A stretch of DNA of 64,000 nucleotides from Pictodentalium vernedei. Lineage: Eukaryota; Mollusca; Scaphopoda; Dentaliida; Dentaliidae. The DNA lies in the NCBI GenBank assembly GCA_031216915.1, contig CM062290.1:387110718-387174717 (forward strand). Direction: 5' to 3'. The notes under the pieces were generated by a model that was not told the origin of the DNA, searched no databases, and saw nothing but the letters and a program-made list of their open reading frames with translations. Below, piece by piece: positions 28,444-41,929 of this stretch (position 1 is its first letter; each line of letters begins with the position of its first letter). Both the position numbers and the translations under genes were made by a program.

Positions 28444-29569
28444 TACCATTACGTGTATGCCCCATTTAAAACTCCATTTCGTCACACCCGAACTTTTTGA
28501 AAATCAGAAACGAATCTGCGCGCTGTCGGAACGAATCTGCGTAAAAACAAGAAACGAACTGATTCTGTAAGCGCCGGTCACCCAGTGGATAAAACCCAAC
28601 AGTTCAGCTAACTGCGATTTTCTGAGAAAACCTCGTCGAACTTAAATGGACAACAAAAATCTGATTGCATTGAATTCCACCCTCAGAACACAGCGTACGC
28701 AGGGCCGCGAACATCATCTAGATGATTGAGGTTTCTGTGTGTCCGTTGTAAACAAATATGCTACATCCAAGATATCGAGAAAAGATGTAGAAACTGGTAT
28801 ATACACAAATGTATGCGATTTACGTGACCATATTTCTTAGTGTCGACAGTTATCTACTTAGACGATGGTCTCAGCCTAATGATTAGAATGGACATACCTC
28901 GAACAATGCAGCATACACATACCGATAAGCCTTTTAAGATGGGCTTCATTCATATTGCATGCCGAAAATTGATACGACCTTACACGTTAAATATTGTACT
29001 GACCCAGGGGCCCGGAGCCAGGGGGCACACGGAGTACGTGCCACTCCACATTTTTCCACAGATATGTTTAGCAGTTAAAATGGGCACATGCAAACGTGTC
29101 AATATACAGGCATTTGTAGTAACGATAGAATCGAGACTCTGTACTAGCTCCCCTCCCTGTCTCCTAAATAATATAATTGTTAGGAGTAACTGGGCAACAT
29201 CAAAGATGAAAGGCATAATGCGTTGATAAATAATGGGTGCATAAAGACTAATTTCGACTATTGTTATTAAATGCCAAGTGAGTAGATTATAGACATGTAA
29301 AGATTTGTATAAGAATAACTAATAAGCTAACTCTTTCATAGTAACTTGCTCAACAGGCTGTTTGTCTCAGCTTGGCGTATTTACACTTGTCAAACACCCC
29401 CGATTCTGGCTTTGATTATTGTTTGGTGATTAACAGTTTTACAAAATCAGAACCGGTCACAGCTAATCCTGAGTAGCCCGACGATTGGCTGAAAAGGTGT
29501 GAAAAGGGGAGGAGTTTACTATAGCACCCGTGTTTTCAATGCTTTAAATAACACTTGTTCTGGAGATTT
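28444..29569. other. No recognisable gene
   Basis: A 128-codon open frame (28840-29226) is conserved in the duplicate at 41200-41586, but only because the duplication is recent; no domain is visible. ACGAATCTGCG occurs twice near 28511-28540. Confidence 0.4.
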
Positions 29570-29937
29570 GGTAAAACTAAACTGTTGGAGCTTTCTCCAC
29601 TTCTTTTTTGTAACCGCTATGGTCATATACCGGGGCCGCTACCAAACCGGCGTTGCTGTTTGGTTTTCTTTTCTCTTCTTCCCTTAAACTTGCCATCGCA
29701 CAACATTACATTCTGGCTCGCCACCATGGTGGGACTCAAACCTCTACCATCGCCGAACTGGAACCGAACAGAGCTCGCTCTCTAATAGTTTTAAAGGCGT
29801 TGGGGGATTGAGTATTGACCATCTAACACTCCAGCTTAAACTGCCGGGTATTCTAACCGCGTGCATAACCCCCTCAGACTCCATTTTGGGCAATAGGAAA
29901 GCTAGGCCTGTGTGACCCAAGAAAAAAAAAATAAGGT
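29570..29937 (-). repeat. SINE-like interspersed repeat (diverged patch, unit 1)
   Basis: The minus strand holds a B-box-like GGTTTGAGTCCCACC. It is aligned with 41930-42279 in unit 2 but differs at more than two dozen positions plus indels, including about 24 bp absent in unit 2. Confidence 0.55.
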
Positions 29938-30023
29938 TAACCGGGTCGCAAGGGATTTGTAAATCCCACATCGTCCCTGCGCGCCTTCGGCGCGCTAAAA
30001 CCTTTCATTCATTCATCATTTGG

Positions 30024-30072
30024 TACACAGTAGCAAATCTCAAGAATAACTGTTGTTTATTTCTTTTACCAG
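30024..30072 (+). repeat. 49-bp direct repeat ending in a splice-site-like junction (copy a)
   Basis: Starts TACACAGTAGCAAATCTCAA and ends TTTCTTTTACCAG, here followed by GTGAGT. Copy b is at 31369-31417, followed by CTAATT. Confidence 0.85.
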
Positions 30073-32780
30073 GTGAGTCTATATATTTCGTATTCACTTT
30101 GTGCGCGTTTTGTTGTAACTAGTTCCCTTTGACTGACTGATTGGCCATTGTTGATTTAGCACTGCTTTGTTAAATCAGAAATGTCCAACAGTAGTAAGCA
30201 GCTGTATTGTTTCCAATCATTAAACTATAAAAAAAAGTCCAAAAAAGTATGTCCCGTACTGTGATGTTGCCTTGTTGCTTGATTTTATGTGTCCATAGGA
30301 CGTGTCATGATAGGTAGATAAAAATATAGGAGCGTAAAGACCACTGAGTCTAGGAAGCGGCAAAAACTTATAATTCAATATTTCATTGCCTGTTAATATA
30401 AAAGAAAATTCGCTACTTGGGTATTTTACACTCTGCATGAGGCCGCAACTGTGCGACCTCCGGCAGATGTAAACTGCCATCAAACTTGGATTTATATTCC
30501 TTGCGTTTACCTCACAGACTGCGACATTTAATATACTTTAGATACTAATATTTTGCACCCACCTGCAACGCGTCAAAAGGAATAAAATTAGCGAATAATC
30601 GCGAGATGTAAATTGATACCGGAAATTATATTGGAGTTTGAGAGACGTAAATAATTATTAGCGTTTTGTCTGAAATTGTAAGGTCCAGTATAAATATACT
30701 CTTTTTGTAATTACCTCTGGATAGTGTCCGTCTCACGGCAGTTCTTATTTCCTAATTTTCGCGTGATATTTATTGTATTCGTGTGATTCTGCATTCGCTA
30801 AAACACACATGGTGAGTTTTTAGCGATTGTTGAATGGCGCGAGGTATGAGTAGAATAGTTTCTTTTTCCCGAGTGTTTAGCCATACAAAGTTATTGATAA
30901 GCAGTTTTGTAGCTATTTGATAAATGCCTTGCATTGCATTATTTTGCGAGATCCTCGAATTAGAAAGTTGAAAACAATCCCTCATTAGTCACCTCACAGC
31001 CCAATAATCGGAAAACTGTGTAGATACTTGTTTTGTTATTTCTTTAATTGGTGGTGTTATTATTTGCTCAATCGAGTGCGCGCAGAGCGGGGGCACTCAT
31101 GTGGTTTACGGGACCGTCCACACAATTGGGCAGCTGTAAATATCTTATCAGTTCGTTATGTATACAAACTTCTTAAGCAACTACGTAGCTTATAAACGTT
31201 TTATGGGTAAATGTAATTTAATCTGTGTGTTTGACAATTCATCAATTATTAGAAGTGGTTTGTCTATTGATTTATAAAAAAGAAAAACAATATCTTGTAA
31301 GTTCTGTTATGACAATGTGTTTTTATAAGCAGTATGTATATGTTTACCTATGGGCATTATTTATTCAATACACAGTAGCAAATCTCAAGAATAACTGTTG
31401 TTTATTTCTTTTACCAGCTAATTCCCCCAAGAACGCACGGGTCCCGTACATTCCTGTAACATTATTTGCAAATCTAAACAATATTAAGCCAAAGAATTCC
31501 ACTCTCGACTGTTTTGGTCCGTTTCTTCTACTTGAACTATTTTCTAACCCGAAGGCTGGCCATCGGGTTGGAAGATGGTTGAAGAAGAAGAAACGGACAG
31601 GACAGTAGTGACCACACAGCGGGATAATCATCTAAACGAGAGACAATAGCGAATCTTGGTACATTTACCGATATACGATTGCAACCTTTCTCACATTGGG
31701 TCGAACCATTGTAGCATTGTAAATTGGTACCCCTCTAATTTTATCGAGCTTCCGCTGCCCCTGTACTGACCTAACAATAGGACTGCATCCATTCACTGGA
31801 AATACTAGCAATCCGAATGTCATTTGATTCAAATCGATCAGTATTCAGTGAAGCACATGCATTCAACAATATAGGATGCATTCACAAATGAGCCTCAGAG
31901 CGAGGGCTTAGGGTGGATGAAGGAAACGGGTAGCTAAGCCATTCATCCTTGGTCCTCCACCAGTGACATCGCCTATTACACATGCCAAATACTGATACGA
32001 TGTCACAACCAAAACTTGTTGCACGTCGTATAATATGGGCTGCATCCACTAAGTGAAAAACATACGCGCCGATGTAGTAACGGGTACAAAGAACCCTCAC
32101 AGCATTTGCTGACGCAATATCACACTCGCGACCAGCAGTAATATTAATAATAGCGCACGTACATCAATGTCCTTTCAAAAGCCTAAAGCCTCTCTTCTTG
32201 GCGCCAAAATAAGCCGCACTATAGGAAGGAGTGGTATGTTTAACCCTGCCTCCCCCACCCAACGTGATGGGGAACAGGTGACATTCTACTTCTTCCACAA
32301 CAACATCAATTAATACTACACTAAGGCGATCAGGTATACTACACTTAATACCCTATAATACTGCACAAACTTGTATTTTGTAGAACAGCACTTAATAACA
32401 TGTAAAGATAGATGATACCAAATCATGTGTTGTTGTTTCCGAACGAGTCATTCAACTGACAATGACTGTAAAACAGTGCAAAACTGTTCTTGTGTGTGTT
32501 TGTCTTATTGACAAACCATCACATTGTTGAACACATTTATGCATCGATTCCAAAGTCTGATAATACTGAACTAATCCTGTACTGAGCGCACTCACTATAA
32601 TGTTCAATTGCATAGGTCAAGTACAGGTAGACATAAATTAATTTAATGTGCTCTTTCCTCACGCTTCCACGGCTACGCTGAGCTACTCGGTGGTATGTGT
32701 CCTCCCCTACTTAATCGCAGCTTTCTGTTAACATAGGTCGTATTCTCATATTATTCGAACCAGGTTTGTTCACTTTGATT
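30073..32780. other. No recognisable gene between LINE and gypsy element
   Basis: AT-rich DNA with only short open frames. The 127-codon frame 31225-31608 has no family resemblance. It may include the gypsy leader, but no LTR pair could be identified. Confidence 0.4.
31369..31417 (+). repeat. 49-bp direct repeat (copy b)
   Basis: Identical to 30024-30072; followed by different sequence. Confidence 0.85.
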
Positions 32781-33813
32781 CACTGAATTTTATGGAAATC
32801 AGCCGGAATTTGGTGGCCACCGGTAATTCCGACAGCCTTAAAGTCATACCAGAAACATTTCCCCCGCTTTTGACCCGAATTCCTCGAATATCTTATTCAC
32901 AAGTTAGTTTAACAATATTTATTACAGAAAGTGACAATTGTATACATCACGCAAAAAAGATAAAAAGGAGCAACTTATGAAATTAATGGTATACAATGAA
33001 ACAGAACAACAGAATCGAAGAACAAATGTAAGGGATTCAAGAGTAAGCTTTAAGCTTTGGAAGTCGTCTCCCCTGTTGGATAGAGTACTTGATAAGGAGG
33101 TAATGTTGTACCCGTTCTGACCACATCAAATTCGGTTGACATAAAAAGTAACACGGTAAACGTGCGTTTCACATCAGAATTTCCTCCATTTTTCACCCAA
33201 GTTGATAGGCGCAACACGTTCTTGCATATCAAAACATACATAACAAAATTTAGGCTTATGGAAGCAAATAAAAATGTCACCCCCGATGTTAGTATTTCAA
33301 CTGGAATAAGTGGAAACTTATTAAAAGTATTAGGTCAATCTACGTTACGTATGTTTATTGAACGTCTGGAATTTTTCCAACCATTCTTAAGTTTGGATAG
33401 AATGCTATTTTAGGTATGGATTGTCCGACGCAACACAATGCCCATATCGACATGGAACAGGGTAGCTTAATTTTGCATGGGAACATGACACAGGTTGAAC
33501 TCGGGGGAAAGATGAAAATCTTAATAATAATGCTTGTACATTAGGCACCATAAATAATATAACGTTAAATCCCCGAAGCGAATCTACAATACCAGAACGC
33601 AATCAAAGAGTCGTTTCGTCAGTAGACTTACAAGAACCTGACCATGCACGTAAGGATAAATTCAGTATAATTGGTGCAACTTGTTTAGTTGAAATTGTAC
33701 ATAATAAAACTGTATGTAAATTATTGAATCCAACTAATTCTTGTGTTAAACTTGAAGCAAATCAAATAATCGGTCATTTTCAACATTTATATGCAGACGA
33801 TATTGGGCAAACA

Positions 33814-34172
33814 TTAACCCTTTGAAGCCTAGTGGTATCTTCCATGACAGTTCAATGGCAGCAATTAGAAGAGTCCATACTCATTATTTGGGGTAGACCA
33901 ATCAATATTTTCAACGTGCAGCCTCGGGGCTGCACGTTGAAAATATTGATTGGTCTACCCCCACACATTTACTGAACAGCCATTCTATATAACAATTCAA
34001 AGTATCCCAAAGCGTAGAGTCATTTAAGTCATCCCTTAAGTCATACCTGTTCAAAGGTGTGTACAACATCGAATAACCTGTATTTGTGTTTGTATGCATT
34101 TCTTTTATTTGTATATATAACATTGTTTGTGAAGCCCGTGAGCACCTTGTGTGGAGACTCGGCTATAAACTA

Positions 34173-34229
<57 letters not shown>

Positions 34230-34307
34230 GATTATTATTATTATAATGACGCTATGACGTATCATGTTATTGGCCGGAAAGGGGGCCGCTATGGTTCAAA
34301 GGGTTAA
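33814..34307. mobile_element. piggyBac-type MITE, second family, with 34-bp hairpin and (ATT)n
   Basis: TTAA at both ends, terminal repeats CCCTTTGAAGCCTAGTGG / CCGCTATGGTTCAAAGGG. Inside is a perfect hairpin with 34-bp arms and a TCGG loop (33890-33961) and an (ATT)n tract (about 34167-34250). Inserted in the gypsy element; frames on both sides join when it is ignored. Confidence 0.85.
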
Positions 34308-35431
34308 AGACCGACGAGTTACCAAACGTGTTCAATGTTAATGTAGGTAAAATGAACAGTGGCTCTGATAATGAATATATCGAGACAGTCAAATCGCTTG
34401 GTGTTGATTTATTAGTCAGACCTCACAGAAAAACAAAAACGAGAACTTATGATACTTTTAGGGCAGAAAAGAGTTTGCTTTGCCAACGATATTTCAGAAC
34501 TGGGTCAAACGAACATTAATAGTCATAAAATTGATACAGGAGACGCTAGACCAGCAAAGCGCTGATTTTATAGAGCATCGCCTGTCATGAGAGCTGAAAT
34601 TGGAAGGATGAGCTCGAACAAGCCTGAACAAGCAGGAATAATCGAACCATCAATAACCGAATGGCTCAGCCCAGTCGTCCTGGTGAAGAAAAGGGACCAT
34701 TCTTATAGGTTTACCGCAGACAATAGACTTTTAAATGTTGTTACCAAGCCAATTACATTCCCTTTGCCTAGGCTAGAAGACGTGTTTGACGAATTGGGAA
34801 GATCAAATTCAACTGTCTTTTCAACGCTGGATATGTGTCAGGGTTATTTTCAGATCAATTTGAGACCAGAATCCAGACACAAAACTGCCTTTATTAGCCA
34901 CAAAGGGGGTGCACCAGTTCAAACGAATGCCTAATGGGTTTGGTAAACTCAAGCCCTTCTTCTCAATTGATATTTACAGAAATTTCAAGAGACTTAACTG
35001 AAAATGATGTTCATGCTATGTTGACGACATACAACTCTTTTCAAAATCGGTTGAAGAGCACTTAACCCATTTAACAGCTTTATTGAACGAACTCCGCAAT
35101 GCTAATCTTCGACTTAAATCAAATAAAATTAAATTAAATACTTAAATGCAAATTTTCAGCCAAAGAAATTACATATTTGGGAAGCGTTTTGTCTAAAAAT
35201 GGTATTGTCGCAGATTTTTAAAAAACAAATTCGTTAGCATCATTTCCAAGACAGAAAAATATCCACGATATTCGCTCGTTCATCGGTTTGGCAAATTATT
35301 ATCGCAGGTTTGTTGTAAATTTCGCCAAGATTTCAGGGCCATTAAATAATTTGCTACGAGAATGTTTTGTCTTCTCTTGAGACGCAAAATGTGAACAGGC
35401 AATTGATGCCCTTAAAAAGGCACTTATATAG

Positions 35432-35583
35432 AGAGTAATCTTTTGACTGGACTGGTTACGTAAAATAATTCATGAGAGGTGAGGGACGTTGTACAAACAC
35501 GAGTGCGCACGAGTGTTTTACAATATAGTCCCTCACCTCGAATGAATTATTTCTCGTAACCAGTCCATTCAAGCGGTTACTCT
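35432..35583. repeat. Fold-back insertion in gypsy pol
   Basis: Imperfect inverted repeat: GACTGGACTGGTTACG...AATAATTCAT...GAGGTGAGGGAC on the left, mirrored by GTCCCTCACCTCGAATG...GTAACCAGTCC on the right. Confidence 0.8.
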
Positions 35584-35620
35584 GTTTATTATTTTTCATT
35601 ATTAACGATAATTATATTAT

Positions 35621-35870
35621 TTAACCCTTTACCTAACGTAACGGCCAAAACCGGTCAGCGCTATTCTCAAAAATCGCCAATTAATTTTCATTATATTTTC
35701 ATTTTTTGTCTCTAAAACATAAGTTATGACCCCTCATTGGAACGAGCTCGTCGAGCTTGTTCCAATGAGGGATCATAACCAATGTTTTTGAGACAAAAAA
35801 TGAAGACAATAGTTATCAAGAATTTTTTTTTGCAAGTGTCGTCTTCTTTTCATGTTAGGTAAAGTATTAA
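35621..35870 (+). mobile_element. piggyBac-type MITE (copy C)
   Basis: TTAA-flanked, same family and orientation as 2268-2517, inserted between RT and RNase H of gypsy copy 1. Confidence 0.9.
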
Positions 35871-36588
35871 AAAACACAAAAAAAAACAATAAAGTCCCCA
35901 TTACACCCACGGCAAAGCGTCTTCGTTTGCGCGCACGGATACATGACCCAATTGTTGATTGCATAATTCACTTGTGAAATTAGCGTTTATAATCAAACCA
36001 GGAAATCCCAGTAAATCACACTTTGGAAAGTAATAAAAATCCACTAATTCTAACCTTCCCGGATTTTAATAAAGATTTCATTCTATACACTGATGCCTCA
36101 GGCTATTCAGTTGGATAATTTCTTGGACAATTAGATGAATCCGACAGAGAAGTAGTAATTTCATATGGTGGGAGATCTCTATCTCAAAATGAAAGAAAAT
36201 GGGCCGTTGCAGATCGAGAATGTTTAGCAATAACTGAAGGGGTAAACACTACATGTATATTTAGAAAATTTACCGTCATAACAGATCATATTGCCAATTC
36301 CTACCTAAAACACATCAAACAGAATACAGGGAGACTGGCAAGATGGTCTCTAAAGCTACAGCGGTATAATTTTGAAATAGTTCATAAAGCTGGAAGACGC
36401 GATTGGAATGCTGACTGTCTCTCACGTAGGCAATACCACTCCACAGGTGACAACGGGTGCGGTCCACAATCAGGTAAATTCTGCAAATCTTAAATTTAAA
36501 TTGTTTGCTACTCAAACAGAACAGGGCTTAGCATTTGATGACCCTGTCATAGAAATAAACCAATTAAATGAGATTTCAGACGCCGATA

Positions 36589-36832
36589 TTAACCCTTTAC
36601 CTAACCTGAAAAGCAGACGACACTTGCAAAAATAATTCTTGAATAACTAATTTTTTTTTCATTTTTGTCTCAAAAACATAGATTACGACCCCTCGTTGGG
36701 ACGAGCTCGTTCCAACGAGGGGTCATAACCTATGTTTTTGAGACAAAAAATGAAAAAAATAATGAAAATTAATTGGCGATTTTTGAGAATAGCGCTGGGC
36801 GGTTTTGGCCGTTACGTTGGGTAAAGGGTTAA
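36589..36832 (-). mobile_element. piggyBac-type MITE (copy D)
   Basis: TTAA-flanked, same family in opposite orientation, inserted between RNase H and integrase of gypsy copy 1. Confidence 0.9.
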
Positions 36833-37235
36833 AGCCATCAACGAGCATTGGGTTGTTGGCGTGAACGTTTTTATCTCGTATTTGGAAGAAAAGAAACTAC
36901 CACAAAGCAACAAAGAAGCTAAAAGAGTAATACTTGGGGTGAATGGCTATATTATGGAAGATGACATATTATTTCACCCCTATTATCCAAAAGGTAAGGG
37001 TCATAGAATCGATAGAGTTGTTAAGCAACTTGCAGTGCCACACACTCCGAGAGGCGATATTTTATTATCATATCATAACTACCCTATTAGGAGGCCAGCA
37101 AGGCAATGAAAGAACATTTCAATCTCTAAGATTTAAATATGTTTGGATAGCAATGTACTCTGACATACAGTATTACGTAAAACTGCTTAAAGTGTCAACA
37201 AGGAAAACCTTCAACTCATAAGAAACTTGTACCAC

Positions 37236-40200
37236 ACACTGCCACTATGACAGTTTAAGATGAAAGCCAATCTAGGGAAGTCAGGATCTCGACACGGAGT
37301 CTTTTAGGACCCAAATCCACTATCCGGTTAGGAGCATGGAATGTGCGCACTATGTTTGAAACATCAAAGACAGCTCAAGTCATCAGTGAGATGAATAGAT
37401 ACAAGATGTACATCTTAGGTGTGAGTGAGAGCAGATGAAATGGTTCAAGACGCAAGGTGACAAGGGAAGGCTGGATCTTCCTCTATTCTGAGAAGGATGA
37501 TTCACACACAAGTGGCGTAGCCCTTATTGTATCCAGGAAGTGGCTAGATCCCTCGTGGAATGGGAACCCATCAGTGACAGATTGCTTAGGGCAAGGTTGG
37601 ACTCCAAGTGTAGCAAACTTACCATCCTGCAGTGTTATGCCCCTACCAACGAAACAGAGGATGAGGACAAAGATGATTGGTAGGATCAACTACAACAAGC
37701 CATCTCTGAGGTACCCCCGCATGATGTTCTTCTGATCATGGGTGACCTTAATGCAAAAGCTGGAAGTGACAACACTGGGATTGAAGAGGCGACAGTGCGA
37801 CATGGTTGTGGTAACATCAGTAACAATGGTGAAAGGCTTCTGGACTTTTGCATGAATAACTGTTGTGTGATTGATAGAACAGCCCCCCCCCCCCCCCCAC
37901 AAAGCCATTCACAAACGAACAGGGAGATCCCCGATGGTCAAACTGTTAACAAAATTGACCACATCATGATCAATAGGAAGTGGCGGCGATCCCTTCCCTT
38001 CAAGATGTTAAAGTTCATTGTGGGGCAGATCTCACTACCTGGTTATAGCAAAGGTAAAACTCAAACTCCGTGCTACACCAACCACGTAAAGTATATGACG
38101 ATAATAAACTTCGTGTTCCTGAGACCAGAAGAGAGATTACCATCGAGTTGAGGAACCGCTTTAACGCTTTCGAGGACACTAAGGAAGAAGATCAGGACAT
38201 TGTAGAAAAGAAGAGGGGTAACATCACTCATACACACAGAGAGACAGCCGAAAAAGTACTTTGCTTCAGAAAGAGGAACAATAAGGAATGGTTGACACCA
38301 TATACGTGGAGGTCTATCGAAGAGAGACGGGATGTCAAAGACCGACACCTCAGTGTTAAATCACCAGGGCTGATCGAGCGAGCAAAAGAAGAGTACAAGA
38401 TCAGAGACACCCAGTTTAAAAGGGAGTGCTCGGAGGTACAAAGGAACCTTTGTGGAAGATCTGGCTAGAGAAGCAGAGCACGCTGCAGCCAGGGGAGAAT
38501 TGAGGAGAGTGTACAAGATCAACAAACAACTATGTGGTCAGAAAAACAGCAACACCATGTCAGTCAAAGATAAAGAGGGAAAGTTGATTACAACTGAAAG
38601 AGAACTAGCGGCAAGATGGGTTCACCATTTTGAAGACGTGCTGAATCAATCAGAGCCTAATGAACCTGCACAACCAGAGCCTTTGGAAGACATGTTAAGC
38701 ATAGACACCAGTCCGCCTTCCCAAGCTGAAGTAATGGCAGCAAAAAGGACAACGAAGACTGGTAAAGCAGCAGGAGTAGATTCCACCCAGGCTGAACTGA
38801 CTTAAAGCAGATATCAACACAACTGCCGCAGTGCTGGCAGACCTCTTCATCAAGATCAGGGAACATGATGTTATACCCAAGGATTGGAGCAAAGGGTTAA
38901 TCTGCAAACTGCTGAAGAAAGGTGACCTCAGCAACCGTGACAACTGTCGAGGAATAACCCTTCTTTCCATTCCCATTAAAGTCATCTGTAGGATTCTCAT
39001 ACAGAGAAATGAAATAGCTGTGGACGAAAAACTAAGACAGGAGCAAGCAGGATTCCGCAAAGGTAGGGGCTGCATTGATCAAATACTCGTTCTTCAAAAC
39101 ATCATAGAGCAGTGCTTTGAGTGTAATGCTCCCCTGTGCATAAACTTCTTTGACTTCAAAAAGGCATTTGACACTGTTCACCGTACAAGCCTCTGGAACA
39201 CCTTGAGAGCCTATGGTATTCCAATTAAAATTGTCAACCTTATTGGGAAGTTCTATGAACAATTTGAATGCAGCATCATTCTGAACAACTAAGCAAAGTA
39301 GTTTGAAGTCAAATCTGGAGTAAGGCAAGGGTGTATCCTGTCTCCTATTTTGTTCCTCATTACCATCGACTTGGTGATGCGTCAAACAACATCTGACCGT
39401 CCACGAGGAGTGGAACATGTTTGCACAGCTTGAAGACCTTGACTTCGCAGAGGATTTGGCAGTCATCTCGTCAACAAGAGTACAACTTCAGGGAAAGACT
39501 GACAGACTCTCCAACTATGCCAAGAAAACGGGTCCACACATAAACAAGAAGACTGAAGCAATGTTCATTAACATGCCACTTGACCCACCTATTACCATCG
39601 ACGGTGAGAGTTTGGAGAATGTAGAGGAATTCGCCTACCTCGGTAGTCTGATAAGCAGTGACAATGGAGCCAAAAATGATATCAAGGCTAGATTTAACAA
39701 AGCTAGATGTGCTTTCAGCCGACTACGCAACATCTGGAAGTCGAAACAGTACCGAATGAAAACCAAGATCAAGCTTTATATCAGCAACGTTAAGTCAGTA
39801 CTATTATATGCCTCAGAATGTTGGAGAGTGGTGCAGACTGGCATGAATAAAATCAACGCCTTCCGCGACAACTGCCTCAGAAGAATCTGCAACATCTACT
39901 GGCCAAACAAGATCTCGCCTTAGAATGTTGGAGAGTGGTGCAGACTGACATGAATAATATCAACGCCTTCCACAACAACTGACTCAGAAGAATCTGCAAC
40001 ATCTACTGGCCAAACAAGATCTCTAATGACGACCTGTACAAGAAGACTGGCTGTATGAACTTGTCCCTTGAAATAAAGATGGCTCGGCCCCACCTGAGGA
40101 TGCTCAGTGAAAGAATTCCGAAAGCTGCACTAAGATGGACCCCAGTTTGGGAAACGAAAGAGAGGCAGGCCAAAGACCACCTGGTGGAGGACAGCGATGG

Positions 40201-40803
40201 CAGACCTGGAAAAGATGGGACTTACATGGGGTGAAGCAAGTGAACAAGATCGTGACAAGTGGAGAAAACATATTCCAGCCATATGTCCCACCGGGGACGA
40301 AGTGGATAAGTAAGTAAGCAAGTATCCACAAACTCTTTGCTCAAAGAAATGTGGTAGACTTTACTCTTCTAATGTGTAATTTTATAGTATAGAATTAGAA
40401 TTATTTTATTGTATAAATAATGTCTTATTTTATAGAAATATATGTATTAAAGTGCAAAAACGGACCCAAAAATCGGGATTTGTGATTAAAATAGATACCT
40501 AAACTAATTAATTTTCGATTTAAAAAAACCCATTTCTATAACGCATTCATTCTTAGATAGATTGGGGCGAATAAACTCTTTCAAAATGATAAAAGGGTTA
40601 TACAAATATCTTTTATCGAAAATCAGCCCAGTTTCATTATCTAATTTAATTATAAATCTCTATTTGACAGGTCCGGCAGCTGAACTTTTAAGGTTAATGT
40701 AACTGCACTTTTTATGTCTCTTTAGAAATGTATAAAAATGTTATAAAAATGATGTATGTTTATTTTTTATTGACATGTACTTATCTATTTGTTTTAATAA
40801 AGT
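37236..40803 (+). pseudogene. Non-LTR retrotransposon, copy 2 (5' cut by duplication)
   Basis: Nearly identical to the corresponding part of copy 1, with the same stops, the same FAED box and the same 107-bp internal duplication. It lacks the first 282 bp because the tandem duplication starts inside the element. Confidence 0.95.
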
Positions 40804-41929
40804 TACCATTACGTGTATGCCCCATTTAAAACTCCCTTTCGTCACACCCGAACTTTTTGAAAATCAGAAACGAATCTGCGCGCTGTCGGAACGAATCTGC
40901 GTAAAAACAAGAAACGAACTGATTCTGTAAGCGCCGGTCACCCAGTGGATAAAACCCAACAGTTCAGCTAACTGCGATTTTCTGAGAAAACCTCATCGAA
41001 CTTAAATGGATAACAAAAATCTGATTGCATTGAATTCCACCCTCAGAACACAGCGTACGCAGGGCCGCGAACATCATCTAGATGATTGAGGTTTCTGTGT
41101 GTCCGTTGTAAACAAATATGCTACATCCAAGATATCGAGAAAAGATGTAGAAACTGGTATATACACAAATGTATGCGATTTACGTGACCATATTTCTTAG
41201 TGTCGACAGTTATCTACTTAGACGATGGTCTCAGCCTAATGATTAGAATGGACATACCTCGAACAATGCAGCATACACATACCGATAAGCCTTTTAAGAT
41301 GGGCTTCATTCATATTGCATGCCGAAAATTGATACGACCTTACACGTTAAATATTGTACTGACCCAGGGGCCCGGAGCCAGGGGGCACACGGAGTACGTG
41401 CCACTCCACATTTTTCCACAGATATGTTTAGCAGTTAAAATGGGCACATGCAAACGTGTCAATATACAGGCATTTGTAGTAACGATAGAATCGAGACTCT
41501 GTACTAGCTCCCCTCCCTGTCTCCTAAATAATATAATTGTTAGGAGTAACTGGGCAACATCAAAGATGAAAGGCATAATGCGTTGATAAATAATGGGTGC
41601 ATAAAGACTAATTTCGACTATTGTTATTAAATGCCAAGTGAGTAGATTATAGACATGTAAAGATTTGTATAAGAATAACTAATAAGCTAACTCTTTCATA
41701 GTAACTTGCTCAACAGGCTGTTTGTCTCAGCTTGGCGTATTTACACTTGTCAAACACCCCCGATTCTGGCTTTGATTATTGTTTGGTGATTAACAGTTTT
41801 ACAAAATCAGAACCGGTCACAGCTAATCCTGAGTAGCCCGACGATTGGCTGAAAAGGTGTGAAAAGGGGAGGAGTTTACTATAGCACCCGTGTTTTCAAT
41901 GCTTTAAATAACACTTGTTCTGGAGATTT

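Larger units (their letters stand above)
24872..37233 (+). repeat. Tandem segmental duplication, unit 1
   Basis: It begins within LINE copy 1 at ACACTGCCACTATG and ends within a gypsy-type integrase at AACTTGTACC. Unit 2 repeats the whole content in the same order and orientation. Differences seen on reading are sparse apart from the (ATT)n tract and the patch at 29570-29937. Confidence 0.95.
32781..37233 (+). pseudogene. Gypsy-type retroelement pol, copy 1, truncated by duplication junction
   Basis: Protease-like segment near 33240-33420 (STGISGNLLKVLGQSTLRM), a linker with ITLNPRSESTIP and VCKLLNPTNSCVKL, then RT from 34587 (GIIEPSITEWLSPVVLVKK, FSTLDMCQGYFQI) with an intact YVDD at 35017-35028 in a shifted frame. 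RNase H lies at about 36050-36480 (LYTDASGYSVG, NADCLSRRQY), followed by integrase from 36861. Stops and shifts abound. Three MITE or fold-back insertions interrupt it. It ends at the junction 37233. Confidence 0.85.

Noticed and set aside
28840..29226. 128-aa frame kept in both duplication units
   Set aside because: Conservation is explained by the recent tandem duplication; no domain, start context or codon signal supports a gene.
30770..32100. Several 70-127 aa frames between LINE and gypsy
   Set aside because: No recognisable domains, both strands equally open, AT-rich sequence; not supported as genes.
34167..34250. Poly-Ile/poly-Tyr open frames
   Set aside because: Translations of an (ATT)n microsatellite within a MITE.
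37234..37235. Possible target-site duplication at the segment junction
   Set aside because: The junction joins the interior of a LINE to the interior of a gypsy integrase with two filler bases, and no direct repeat flanks it.
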